Below, piece by piece: positions 44,645 to 55,417 of a DNA stretch of 64,000 nucleotides (position 1 is the stretch's first letter; the number at the start of each line of letters is the position of its first letter). The notes below the pieces were generated by a model, which saw only the letters and a program-made list of their open reading frames with translations, was not told the origin of the DNA and ran no database searches. The position numbers were made by a program, and so were the translations under genes. Origin of the DNA: Drosophila persimilis (taxonomy: Eukaryota; Arthropoda; Insecta; Diptera; Drosophilidae); assembly GCF_003286085.1 (NCBI RefSeq), contig NW_020825415.1, forward strand, positions 62,001 to 126,000, given 5' to 3'.

Positions 44645-45457
44645 AAAAGAGACTGCTCCTTGGCTGTATATATCGACCAAACCAAAACATTGACTATTCG
44701 TATTTGACAACACTTATTACATTTCTCTGACGTATACAGACATAATACTTGCAGGTGACTTTAACTGTGATATTCTTAGAGAATCCCGATTGCCAGATAG
44801 CCTGTTCAGTCTTGGTTTAAATGTTGAAAACCACCAATACCCCAAACACTTTACAAAAACCAGAAACACACTATTAGACTTATTTTTTGTTGACAGCACC
44901 GAAAAATTGTTACTCTATGATCAACTCACAGTGCCAGGGTATTCAAAACATGACCTTATTTTCATGACCTACGACATCAATCCTGACTACCATGACTATG
45001 TTACCTTCTATAGAGACTTTAGGAACATTGACCTTAGAAAACTAGACACTGACATTAACATGCTCGACTGGACATAAATATATTATATGCCGTCTGTGAA
45101 TTCTCAGCTCGCCCACCTTCAATCAAACATCGACTATCTTTATAATGAACATGTACCTATCAAGAAAGGGACCGTTAGACCAACAGATAACTCCTGGTTC
45201 AACCATGAAATAAAAATGGGTATCACTAAACGAAATGACGCCTTTAAAAAGTTTAAGAGATATAAGACTGAAAGCCACCTTAATATGTACATACATTAAG
45301 ATCAAATGTAACAAAGCTAATCAACCTTGCCAAGACCGCCTTCTACACGTCAAAGTTTAATAACGCGTTATGCGGTAAGAAAAAATGGCAAATTATTAAA
45401 AATATTGAAATTGGGAAGAAAACACGAAACACTCAAGTTGACATGGACGTAAATGAA
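44645..45457 (+). pseudogene. CR1-like endonuclease fragment
   Basis: On the far side of the DINE-1 the reading is RPNQN, then ILAGDFNCDIL and LLDLFFVDS, typical of CR1-type endonuclease domains, followed by SKHDLIF and SWFNHEIK further on. Frames are broken at 45075 (TAA) and near 45298. The link from ORF1 to the middle of the endonuclease means that the start of ORF2 is missing at the DINE-1. It ends at the LOA insertion, whose target duplication GACGTAAATGAA lies at 45446-45457. Confidence 0.7.
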
Positions 45458-45608
45458 GGTTAGGTTAGGTTAAGGCGGTAGCCGGGAGGGGGGGGATAAG
45501 AGCCTCCCGCCCCCAAGCTCACTTGGACCTATAAACAGGTCCGTTGTGTTGCCGCATGGGCATGTGCCCCTTCGCGTTGCCCGAACCGTGAGAGCATACT
45601 ACTGCAGG

Positions 45609-48600
45609 TTAAGGGCAGTCCCATCCGGTGGCTTGGATGTATTTGGACAAGGTCCCTGGTTTGATTACGGACAGGTCCAAAATGTCGGTGAGGAAAGCGG
45701 CCAAGAGAATACGAAGACGACGATTTCCAAGGGCTGGGCGGTGGCAGAAGAAGTGGGGGACCGATTCCTCCTCCTCCTCGTCGCGACAACTCCTGCAGCA
45801 GTCGTTATGAGGGATTGACAGTCTAGAGGCGTGAGTGCCGATCTGCCAGTATCCCGTAATGGCTCTAGTAACTGCAGAGCACTGTGCTCTGCTGAGTTTA
45901 TACAGCTCTGCTGAGCGCTTCTTCGATCGATATGGCCATATCAATCTTGAGACTTTACAGGAAACGGTTTGCTGCCATCTCCTATTGGCATTTTGCTCGA
46001 ACAATTCGTGCGTTAGGAGCCTGCACGTAGCCAAGGGCATCGCTACTTGCTCCCTCTCCGATAGGAGAGGAATCGTAGTACCCTGTTTGGCTAGCTCGTC
46101 GGCGGCGTCATTCCCCTCGATGTCCCTGTGGCCGGGGACCCATATAAGGAAGAGATCTAACTGCTCTGCGATCTCGTGCAGAGACCTGCGGCAGTCATTT
46201 ACAGTCGCTGAGTTCGACGATATTGAGCCTAGAGCTTTGATAGCTGCTTGGCTGTCCGAGAAGACGCACACTAAGTGCGTATCTAGGAGTAGTTTGGAGA
46301 CGATCGAAATGGCCTCATTGATGGCTTCAACCTCCGCTTGGAACACACTACAGTGATCCGGGAGCCTGAAGCAATGACTGATGTTCAGCTCGCTGCAGTA
46401 GACTCCGCCTCCCACGCGGCCGTCTAGCTTTGAGCCATCAGTGTAGAAGTGGACCGCATTTGCAGGTCCTGGTTCGCCCATCTCCCAGTCCTCCCTAGAT
46501 GGGATTGATACCTGGAAGGGCGTCGAGAGGTGATCACTGGGGATACAGTAATTTGTCCTCTCTGGTAATTGCGGGAGTCTCATCAGGATTCCCGAGTGCC
46601 CAACCGCGGATGCTTTCCACAGTCTGGCTTCTCTCATTCGGAGGGCGGAAAGTGTTGCCACCTTCTTTCCCATGAGATCCACAGGGAGGAGGTCCAGCAC
46701 AGTATCCAGGGCTTCCCCTGGAGTAGTGCGTAGCCCGCCAGTTATGCATAGCTCTGCCATGCGTTGAACTCTGCTGAGTTTATTGAGGACTGTCCTTCTG
46801 TCCAAGGCTGGCCACCATACCACCACTCCATAGAGCATGATTGGTCGTATGATGGCGGTGTAGAGCCACCGAACTATATAGGGGGTCATTCCCCATTTTA
46901 GTCCGATGGCTTTCCTGCAAGTATAGAGGGCCACTGTGGCCTTCTTTACTCTATCCTCTATGCTCAATTTCCAATCGAGCTTTCAATCGAGGATTAGGCC
47001 AAGATACTTGGCGTTGTTGCTGAAGACTAGCGTTTCCCCACATAGTCTTGGGGGAATCAGTGCCGGAACTTTGTACTTCCTAGTGAAAAGCACCAGTTCC
47101 GTTTTAGACGGGTTGACGCCTAACCCACATTTGTCTGCCCATTTCGACATTTTCGTGAGAGTACTTGTCATGCACTCACACAACGTCTGCGGAAATTTTC
47201 CGGAGAATGCTATGGCAACATCGTCCGCGTACGCCACCACACGGCAGCCACCCCCGTCTATCTCCCGCAGCAGTGTGTTCACTGCCACGTTCCATAGGAG
47301 GGGCGAGAGGACTCCGCCCTGCGGTGTGCCTCTGCTGACAAATCTGGTACACGTTGACGTTCCCAGTGATGCCTCAACCGTCCTGCATTGTAGCATCTGA
47401 TCGATCAGGCTTACCGTCCTGGAGTCAACGCCCAGATCCGTCAGTGCGCGTGCGTCAGCGCCCGTGATGGCGGTCGGAAGGATGTTGTTAAAGGCGCCTT
47501 CTATGTCGAGGAAGGCTACTAGGGTGTACTCCTTAAAATTAAGGGACGCTTCGATGATCGATGTGATCGAGTGTAGGGCCGTTTCGGTGGATCTTCCCTT
47601 CCGATAGGCATGCTGGGAGTCTGAGATTAGACTGGACGGAATGCACGCCGTTAGATGCAGCCCCAGGAGCCGCTCCATCGCCTTTAGAAGAAAAGACGAT
47701 AGACTTATGGGTCTGAAATCTTTTGGGGCAGTGTGCGAGGGCTTGCCTGCCTTGGGTATGAATACGACTTTGGTCTGAAGCCAGGTGTCAGGAATGCACC
47801 CGTGGGAGAAGATTCCCTCGTAAATTATTTTGAGCCAGTTAATGGCTTTATGTCCTGCGTGAATCAGTTGGGCAGGGAAAATGCCGTCTGGCCCCGCGGA
47901 CTTGTAGGGTTTAAAACTTCTGATCGCCCAGGAAATGTTCTCCTGGCTTAGCAGTCTCAGGATGGCATTTGAGGCGACAGAAGGAGGCGCGAGGTAGTTG
48001 GGTCTGTTTTCATCGCAGCCAGGGAAGTGGGTGTTTAGGAGAAGATTTAGCGACTCAGTTTTGCTCAACGTTTTCAGCCTTAGCTTTATTGAAGAGTCTC
48101 CGGGAGGCTTTCCGGAGTTCACCCAGTTTCGGATTCCACCATTCAGGTTTCTTCCGGCCTCTGTTCTTGCCAGAGGGGCATGCTTTGTCGAGCGCCTTAT
48201 TGCAGGCGTCGGTAAAGATCTTAAGAAGACGAGTCGTGGCCTCCGTGGAGAACTCCTCCTCAGATGGGGGCTCAGGGAGAACACGACAGAGGTAATCAGA
48301 GTACCGAGTCCAGTTTGTCCGCCTGATGTTCCGGAATCGGACTGGCTTCGGTACTGAGAAGGAGAAGACAGTTTCCACGTACCTGTGGTCCGAGAAGGAG
48401 TGCTCTTCCAGGACCTTCCAGGATACAATGTTACGCCGTATCTCATGAGAGGCAAGCGTGAGGTCCAGGACCTCCTTGCGGTTTTTAATGATAAAGGTGG
48501 GATCACTACCCCGGTTTAATAAGACCATCTGAGTGGTCAGTAAGTAACTGAAAAGGTACTCACCCCTTTCGTTTGTGTCAGTGCTTCCCCACTGACAGTG

Positions 48601-49023
48601 ATGTGCATTGGCATCACACCCCACAATTGGGCCGATGTCCTTGGCCGAGCAGTCTGCGATTAGAGCCCGGAGAGGCGCGTGTAGAGGGGGGTCTGGTTGT
48701 TCATGCCCCATGTATGCGGAGCAGATCCTCAGTGAGCGCTCCTGGCCTTCGAGGCTCACTGCGGTGTGGTCTTCATTGCTGAAATTTGGGAGCAAAAATA
48801 AGTGCAACTCTCTTTTTGCAAGAATGCAGGTACGAATTTTACCTGCGGTTTCAGCTACATATAGCTTGTAGTCAGAAGTCCTCAGACCGGAGACCCTGTT
48901 TCCGAGGATCCAGGGCTCCTGAATGAGGACTATGTCGGCTCCACCCTTGGCCAGGTGGAGCAGTAGAGCAGCGCATGCTGCCTTACAATGGTGGAGGTTT
49001 ATCTGCAGGAGCGTCAACGACAT
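45609..49023 (-). pseudogene. LOA-clade ORF2: endonuclease, RT, RNase H
   Basis: ATG 49023 (MSLTLLQINLHH) overlaps the end of ORF1 by about 40 bp. Endonuclease: IVLIQEPW, GCDANAHHCQWGS, SDHRYVE. A frameshift near 48080 leads to the RT frame (KAGKPSHTAPKDFRPISLSSF, FLDIEGAFNN, GTPQGGVLSPLLWN, VAYADDVAIAF), which meets an in-frame TGA at 46980-46982 (LGLILD, stop, KLDWKLSIED). The remainder (46967-45609) holds the RT thumb and RNase H (HFYTDGSKLDGRVGGG, VFSDSQAAIKA, VPGHRDIEGNDAADELA) and a C-terminal Cys/His segment (CRSCRDEEEEESVPHFFCH). Not able to produce one protein. Confidence 0.88.
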
Positions 49024-50432
49024 TCCTGAGGCTCGCCTCCACCATTGTTGCTTCTAGATCGCTGTCAGGGGACTCCGGCTCATCCCCGACAACGATATGG
49101 CTGAGACCTCTGGCTAGGTCGCTCTCGTCGAACGCGTAGTCGTCCAAGATGTCGTCCGACATCATGGACTCCGCATCCGACGCCGGGTTGTCTTCCTCGC
49201 ACGAGGCCCCCTCTTTCGGGATCTCCGGCAGCTCCGGGTCTGGCTTGACCTCCGCTTGCCTGCCCTTGTGATCGGACTTGTAAGTGGATATGGTGACCTT
49301 CTTGTAGCCATAATCCACTACACCGTCCGACTTTGCGAGGAGATCAATGGATTCCTCATTTAGGACGAGGATAATCTAGCGCCTCTGCCCTTGGATATCC
49401 TCCACCTTTGCCACCTTCCAATCGGCTGTAGGAAGGTGGGGGTTGCAGACTAGCAGTAACCTGAGGATCTTCTCAGGCTCTGCAGGCTTAGCCGAGACCC
49501 ACGCTCTGGCTCTCGGGCGACTAGGGACATCTTCCCACTTCACGGCCTCCAGTTTCGCCCCTGGATAAACCTCTTTTAGGGCCGCCACCGCCTTCATGTA
49601 GAGGGCCGCAGAGCGAGCGTCTTGGCAGGCGATGGCTTTCACCTTGCCTTAATGCCACCCTGCGTCCTCACACTTTGGCGGTGGTCCGCCGTTCTCCTCC
49701 AGTTCCAGTAGGAACCGGTCCTGGAGCTCGTTCTCCACCAGGTGCCACTTATCGCGAGGGACATGGCCGTCCTCGGCGCCCCTGTCCAGGACACCGATCA
49801 GGGTCTTGCCCCTCGCCACCTCACGACCGGTTCGTGAGGTGGGTCTTCACCCGCTTGGCTTGCTGGGCTTGGCCTGGCTGATTTGCGGGGTCCTCCGCTG
49901 AGCGTTGCCGCTTGTTGGGGGCCTTGGCTGCGCCCTTTCCGGCTTTGGCTGGCTGGAACAGAGGAAGGATTGAGCAGGCCCACAGCCTCTGCTCCTTTCC
50001 TTCGGCTGACGCCTTGAAATTCGGGTCTTCGTTGGACAGGATGAAAGCCGCTCGTCTCCTGTCCTGGTACGACGGCTTTCCTCCCCGTGGTGCAGAGACG
50101 CTGCCCGCCGGGGCTCCCAAGGGTTCTTCGGTCCCGGTGCGCTTACCAGCCGCGATTACGCTCTGCTTGGCAGCCACCCCGGTATCCGCTTCGCCCTTGG
50201 AGCCACCCGACTTGGAAGGACCCGATTGGCTTTTCGGGCCCCCCCTCGCTGCGGCTGCTGCCTGAAGACGGTGGACCGACTCAGTCTCCTTCCCCGTCTT
50301 CTTTGGACCCGGTTTCCCAGGCGCTGGTGCAGAGGGATTGGCTTGTCCCTCCAGTACTTTAAGAGGAGTACCGAGCTCCTTTGCGGCTTTGTTTGTTTTT
50401 ATATATTTATTATTTGGCATAGTAGTTCCCAA
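48983..50432 (-). pseudogene. LOA-clade ORF1
   Basis: The first frame from 50432 (the track start is MGTTMPNN) is rich in Ala, Gly, Pro and Lys with a basic segment (NKRQRS, QQAKRVK). A frameshift near 49815 follows, then LIGVLDRGAEDGHVPRDKWHLVE, a stop at about 49650, the segment LEAVKWEDVPSRPRARAWV (49642-49376), a TAG at 49376-49378, and an acidic C-terminus (49318-48983). The middle segment resembles the ORF1 domain common in LOA-type elements (probably DUF4780). Acts presumably as the RNA-binding ORF1 protein; broken here. Confidence 0.7.
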
Positions 50433-50910
50433 GAGTAGGCGGGAAGGGGATGGTCACCCGAGGCATAGCCCGCTTGCCCCGGGAAGCCTGATTTAAACTG
50501 GAGGTCGGCAGGTATCCAGAGTCCGCATATTAGCGACCGGGCACCCCCCCGGCCATGCATCCCTCGGCATATAACAGTGTCACCTTGGATTGGGGTAATT
50601 TCACTGAGAATTTCTTCTCTCCGCCCGACTACCATTCGCCAGCATCCTAGCAGAGACATGACCGTGCTAGGACCTGTTTCCAGCCGCCCTCACGGGGAGA
50701 GTATAGTCGCACTTCCACCGGTGTGCACAGTTACGGCGGGTGACGGTGCGCTCGCAACCCTCTGTGTCCTAGGGGGGGTGTGAGACGCAGACCGCACTAT
50801 TACTAACCGGAGCGGCTGCGCCTCAGTTCCGAGTTCACAGTTGTGCGAGCCGACCCGTCATCCGTTTGTCCCCCTGTAGCAGCCGATGGCTGACGGCCGA
50901 CGTAAATGAA

Positions 50911-52514
50911 ATAAATAACAAATTTGTGCAACTAGTTGTACCTGACTTTCCCCCAACCCTTAACTTGACATCAGTACCCTATCCTAACACTGTTCCTAGT
51001 TTTAGTTTCTGTTGTGTTAGTCCGTGTGATGTTCTGGAATCCCTACTTAAGATTAAGTCGAATGCGATTGGCCTAGACAACATGAACCCTAAATTTCTGA
51101 GAATAATTCTCCCCCGAATTTTAATGCAAGTTACCCACATTTTTAAAACAGCCATTACTACATCAACAGTCCCTGAAAAGTGGAAGGAGGCCAAAATAGT
51201 CCCTATCCCTAAAGTAAACTCTCTAGATTACAGGCCAATATCCATTTTACCGAGCCTATCAAAAGCGTTGGAGGCTTTGGTGGCTGTGCAAATAAATACA
51301 TTTTTTTCTGAGCATACAACAACCAATCTGGATTCAGACGAAATAGAAGTTGTTCTACCGCCATAATAAAAATTGTAGAGGATATCCGCGAAAGAATGGA
51401 CGACGGAAATGTGACATTCCTAACTCTTCTTGACTATACTAAAGCTTTTGACTCAGTTGACCATAGTATCCTCATTGCAAAGCTTCGTAAATCCTATAAT
51501 TTCTCTGTCTCTCTGTATCGTCTTATCTCGTAAATAGGAGTCAGGCTGTTGTCACCAAAACTGAAATGTCGTCTTTTGCATATGTTAAGTGTGGTGTCCC
51601 ACAGGGATCAGTACTTGGTCCATTATTGTTCTCCATTTATGTAATTGACCTGCCAATGGTATTGTCCGACTGTGATGTGCACATGTACGCCGATGACGTC
51701 CAATTATATGTTAGTCGACCGTTAAGTAGAATAGATGAGTGTATCAGTGCTAGCAATGTAGAACTTGAGAAGATTAGTGCATGGGCGACTCACAATCGCC
51801 TATGCCTAAATCCAACTAAGTAAAAATGTTTGATTATCTTCAAAAACAAGAACAAGAAAAAGATAAACTCAACACTATTAAGACGCGTAGAAATCTCAAA
51901 TACTCCCATTAGCTACGTAGAGAAGGCGAACAACTTAGGCTTTGTACTAAACAATACGCTTTCGTGGGATAATCACGTGAGCAAAGCCGTAAGAAAAACC
52001 TATGGGATCTTAAGGTCACTAAATATTACCAAACGATTTATACCGCTAAACATTCGGATGCAAATAGCAAAAGCATACCTTGTACCTGTACTCACCTATG
52101 GGATAGAGGCATTTGGTAACTGTGGTTACGCAGACAGGCAAAAATTGAACGTGTGCTTTAATAATACAGCTCGATATATGTATATTTGGGTTAAGCCGTA
52201 ATGACAGAATTTCAGCTTTTTCATTCAAAATATTCGAAATGCATTTTTTTAAATGGATATGCTATAAGATGCTAATATTCCTTCATAAAATAATATTCAC
52301 CAAACAACCCGAATACCTGTACCAAATTCTTAGATTCACTAATTCCGTCAGAACAAATAATATTATCACCATTCGACATAAAACTTTAAATTCCGAGAGG
52401 CATTTCTTCGTCTATGTCATTCGCATTTGGAATCAGCTTCAGCATCACATGAAAAAGATAAGTAACCTTTCACAGTTCAAAACGCAGTTAAGAGCCCACC
52501 TTATATTAGATTAA
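50911..52514 (+). pseudogene. CR1-like RT (3' part of the element that starts near 43 kb)
   Basis: Continues across the LOA duplication: ESLLKIKSNAIGLDNMNPKFLR, WKEAKIVPIPK, DYRPISILPSLSKALEAL, then a frame break near 51340, DYTKAFDSVDH (about 51435-51465), CGVPQGSVLGPLLF (51590 on), MYADDVQLYV, a stop after LCLNPTK, YVEKANNLGFVLNN, and a C-terminus ending RAHLILD at 52514. Four or more breaks. It differs clearly from the CR1-like piece at 8711, so two families are present. Confidence 0.75.
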
Positions 52515-52715
52515 GAACCGTAAATCTCAGGACCGATCTCACTGCAGATCTGGTCAAACAATTGATAGCACTTCAAATTTCACAAGTACAGGAGCAAATA
52601 GTAAATTTGAAACAACAAATAGAAACTAAATCCGATCAGGTATCAGATTATCAGGCAGAAACAATAGACGAGACAATAAAAGATGACACCACATTAAAGG
52701 TAATAGAATCCCTAC
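52515..52715 (+). pseudogene. Gag-like coiled-coil fragment, open through 67 codons
   Basis: From 52512 to the copia-type LTR at 52716 one frame stays open: TADLVKQLIALQISQVQEQ, then NLKQQIETKSDQVSDYQ and TIKDDTTLKVIESLL. The heptad-like, Gln-rich composition is like the gag region of LTR elements. It begins where the CR1-like element stops and is cut by the next insertion. It has no ATG and no neighbour to join to; the assignment is an inference. Confidence 0.3.
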
Positions 52716-52970
52716 TGTTGAAGAATGACCATCTCTAGCAATGCACGCATGTATTGACAGACATATGAGTATGTAGACGTATGTATGAGTGAGAGACGTA
52801 ACGAAGCGACGTTCTCTTATCTCCCTTTTGTTCTCTATTTCGTTTCGGTCTCTATCTGCCTGCGAGCAGAGAATTTTTTAGTCACAAATAAACCTTACAT
52901 ATGAATGGTTGCGTTTTTACTTTTCGGTACAAGAACTTCCCTTGCAACGGCAGCGAAATTCTGTCTAACA
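52716..52970 (+). repeat. 5' LTR of a copia-superfamily element (first)
   Basis: 255 bp, tgttgaagaatg...ctgtctaaca, directly followed by GGTTATGGGCCCAG (52971-52984). That 14-mer is the known copia-type priming site for an internal fragment of initiator tRNA-Met. Contains aataaa near 52888. Confidence 0.85.
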
Positions 52971-53074
52971 GGTTATGGGCCCAGGTTCGGATTTTGTAAA
53001 TTAAAAGTAAAGTGATTGTTTTAGTTACGAACTATTAACATCGGTGTGACTCAGAGACTAAATGATAATCAGCA

Positions 53075-53653
53075 ATGAGCGGGATGTATCAAATAGACAA
53101 ATTAGAGGAGGGAAATTATGACTCCTGGTGTATTCAAATGCGGTCTGTGTTGGTGCACGCTGAATTGTGGAGTGTGGCATCTGGTGACCTGCTACCAACG
53201 AATGTTCCCGAAGGTGTGAATTGGCAGGCCAAGGATGAAAAGGCGCTGGCCATGATCACATTGAGTGTGAAAACTTCACAGTTGGAATACATTAAAAAGT
53301 GCAGTAAGTCTTCCGAAGCATGGAACAAATTAAAGAGTGTTCATCAACCAAGTGGATCTGTACGAAAGGTTCAACTGTACAAGAAATTGCTAAGCAAGCG
53401 CATGGACAAAGGCAAAGCATTTCAAGCTACATTAATGAGTTCGTGGATATTCTTGATGGCCTTGGGTCAGTAGGAATCGAGCTAAATGATGAACTGCGCT
53501 CAATTGTTTTGTTGGCAAGCCTTCCAGAACAATTCGAAAATTTCGTTGTCGCCATAGAGACGCCCGACAGTCTGCCGACTTTCGATGTTCTATGCGTAAA
53601 ACTGAAGGAAGAAGGCGAACGAAAGGGAAACACAGAAGATCAAAAGGAATACG
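53075..53653 (+). pseudogene. Copia-superfamily gag (first element), truncated
   Basis: MSGMYQIDKLEEGNYDSWCIQMRSVL is the typical start of Ty1/copia gag (UBN2 type), followed by AWNKLKSVHQPSGSVRKVQLYKKL. A frame break near 53400 leads to YINEFVDILDGLGSVGIELNDELRSIVLLASLPEQF and LPTFDVLCVKLKEEGERK. The rest of the element was displaced by a copia insertion at 53654; the ORF running to 53736 ends inside that LTR. It is nearer to 1731-like than to copia gag by general character, but the family is not proven. Confidence 0.7.
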
Positions 53654-53901
53654 TGTTGGAATACGCCTATTCCCACATTCAAATAATAACATTAAATAAT
53701 ATTATCGATATGTTAGGTATTATTATTATGAGTTAGTCTGGTCACACTTGAAGTGTCGACGCTCTCTCTTCTTTTGTGATCTCAAGTGTGTGGACCGGTG
53801 TTGCAGAAAAAGTAATCAAGAAATACATAAAAAATCTTTAAAGAAAAACATAACTTGGTACTGTCTTCCGTTTACTAATTGTCATAGCCAGTCTACCAAT
53901 A
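53654..53901 (+). repeat. 5' LTR of copia (second element)
   Basis: About 248 bp starting tgttggaatacg, a typical copia LTR start, and ending before GGTTATGGGCCCAG (53902-53915). It lies within the gag of the preceding copia-type element. The right-hand LTR is missing, so the target duplication cannot be tested. Confidence 0.8.
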
Positions 53902-54037
53902 GGTTATGGGCCCAGTCCAGGCCAATTTAAATAAATTAAATTAATAACAAATAGTTGTGAAATTAGTTCCGAGTGCGTTCTTGTGTAGTTTTTTTTTTTT
54001 GTAGTGTGTGTGTGTATAATATATACATACATAGAAA

Positions 54038-55417
54038 ATGGAAAGAAATAAGCAACATATTAAGCATTTTTGTGGCGAGAAATATTCTATATGGAAATTT
54101 AGAATCAGAGCTTTGTTTGCTGAATTAGAGGTGCTCCAAGTAGTCGATAACACAATGCCTAACGAAGTAGATGATAATTGGAAAAAGGCAGAGCGATGTG
54201 CGAAGAGCATTTTAATTCAATATTTAGGCGACGCATTTCTAAACGTGATATTCTGAAGAATTTAGACGCCATATATGAGCGTAGAAGCCTTGCGTCGCAA
54301 TTAGCTGCACGTAAACGTTTAATAACACTCAAACTCTCAAGTGAAATGACACTTTCGAGTCATTTTGTTATTTGAAACAGTGAGTGAGTTGTTAGGGGCG
54401 GGCGCTAAAATGGATGAGATGGACAAAGTGGCACATTTGCTGCAGACTCTACCTTCAACCTATAATGGTGTCATCACGGCAATCGAAACTTTGTCAGATG
54501 AAACTCTATCATTAGCGTTTGTAAAAAATAAATTGTTCGACTACGAGACCAAATTAAGAAATGAAAGTACTGATACAAGTAGTAAAGTCATGAAGGCAGT
54601 TGTAAGAAATAATAACAATTTTAATAATCGTAAAACGTTTGGATCTAGGAACACACGGCAAAGGATATTATTTAAGGGAAAAGCTAGAAGTAATATTAAA
54701 TGCCATTACTGTGGGAAAGAAGGGCACATGAAAAAATACTGTTACCAATTTATAAGGTTAAATCAAAACAAAGAAAATTATAAACATAATAAACAAGCTC
54801 AGCTTGCAGCATCGGGCCACGGGTTCGCATTTATGATGCGGAAAATGAAAAAAAGTGATCAAATAAATAATGAACTCGGTTTTATACTCGATTCTGGTGC
54901 AACGGATCATTTGATCAATGATGACTCGCTGTACGCCGATTGCATCGAATTGGAGCAGCCAATTAAAATCGCTGTGGCATATGCCACTAAGCGTGGAATT
55001 GTGCGGCTGCACAATGGACACAATATCACACTGGAGGATGTGCTCTACTGCAAGGAGGCAGCAGGAAACCTCATGTCTGTCAAGCGTCTGCAACAGGCAG
55101 GGATGTCAATTAAGTTTGACTGTGGTGGTGTCTCCATATAAAAAAAAAATGGAGTAATTGTTGTTAAACATACAGGTATGTTCGATATACCTGTAGTCAA
55201 ATTCCAAGCATACTGTGTAGATGTTAGGAACAAAAATAATTATCGATTATGGCATGAGAGGTTGGGGCATATAAGCAATGCAAAATTGCTTGAAATAAAG
55301 AATAATAATTTATTTAATGACAGTAATCTTCTTGTTAATTTAAAAATATCAGATGAAGTTTGTGAGTCATGTTTAAATGGGAAACAGGCTAGGTTGCCAT
55401 TTAAGCACTCGCTTCTA
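54038..55417 (+). pseudogene. copia gag, protease and start of integrase; 3' truncated
   Basis: ATG 54038 opens a copia gag with GEKYSIWKFRIRALFAE and [18 protein letters not shown]. Frame breaks at about 54250 and 54355. The long frame 54365-55141 holds the single CCHC knuckle CHYCGKEGHMKKYC (about 54700-54740), the protease site LDSGATDHLINDDSLY, and KEAAGNLMSVKRLQQAGMS. After a stop near 55139 the integrase N-terminus follows (LWHERLGHISN, CESCLNGKQARLPF), where the element ends abruptly at about 55403-55417 against CR1-like sequence. The integrase core, RT and RNase H are absent. Confidence 0.85.

Larger units (their letters stand above)
45458..50898 (-). mobile_element. LOA-clade non-LTR retrotransposon, near full length
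   Basis: 5,441 bp between 12-bp duplications GACGTAAATGAA (45446-45457 and 50899-50910). On the minus strand: 5' UTR to about 50433, ORF1, ORF2 with endonuclease, RT and RNase H, then a short 3' tail of (CCTAA) units at 45458-45474. The RNase H domain and the endonuclease start LLQINLHHCKAA place it in the LOA clade. The complete length with a precise duplication shows ordinary target-primed insertion, but both ORFs carry stops and frameshifts. Confidence 0.88.

Noticed and set aside
45458..45475. Telomeric TTAGG array
   Set aside because: Only about three units, exactly at the 3' end of a retrotransposon with a target duplication; it is the element's tail.
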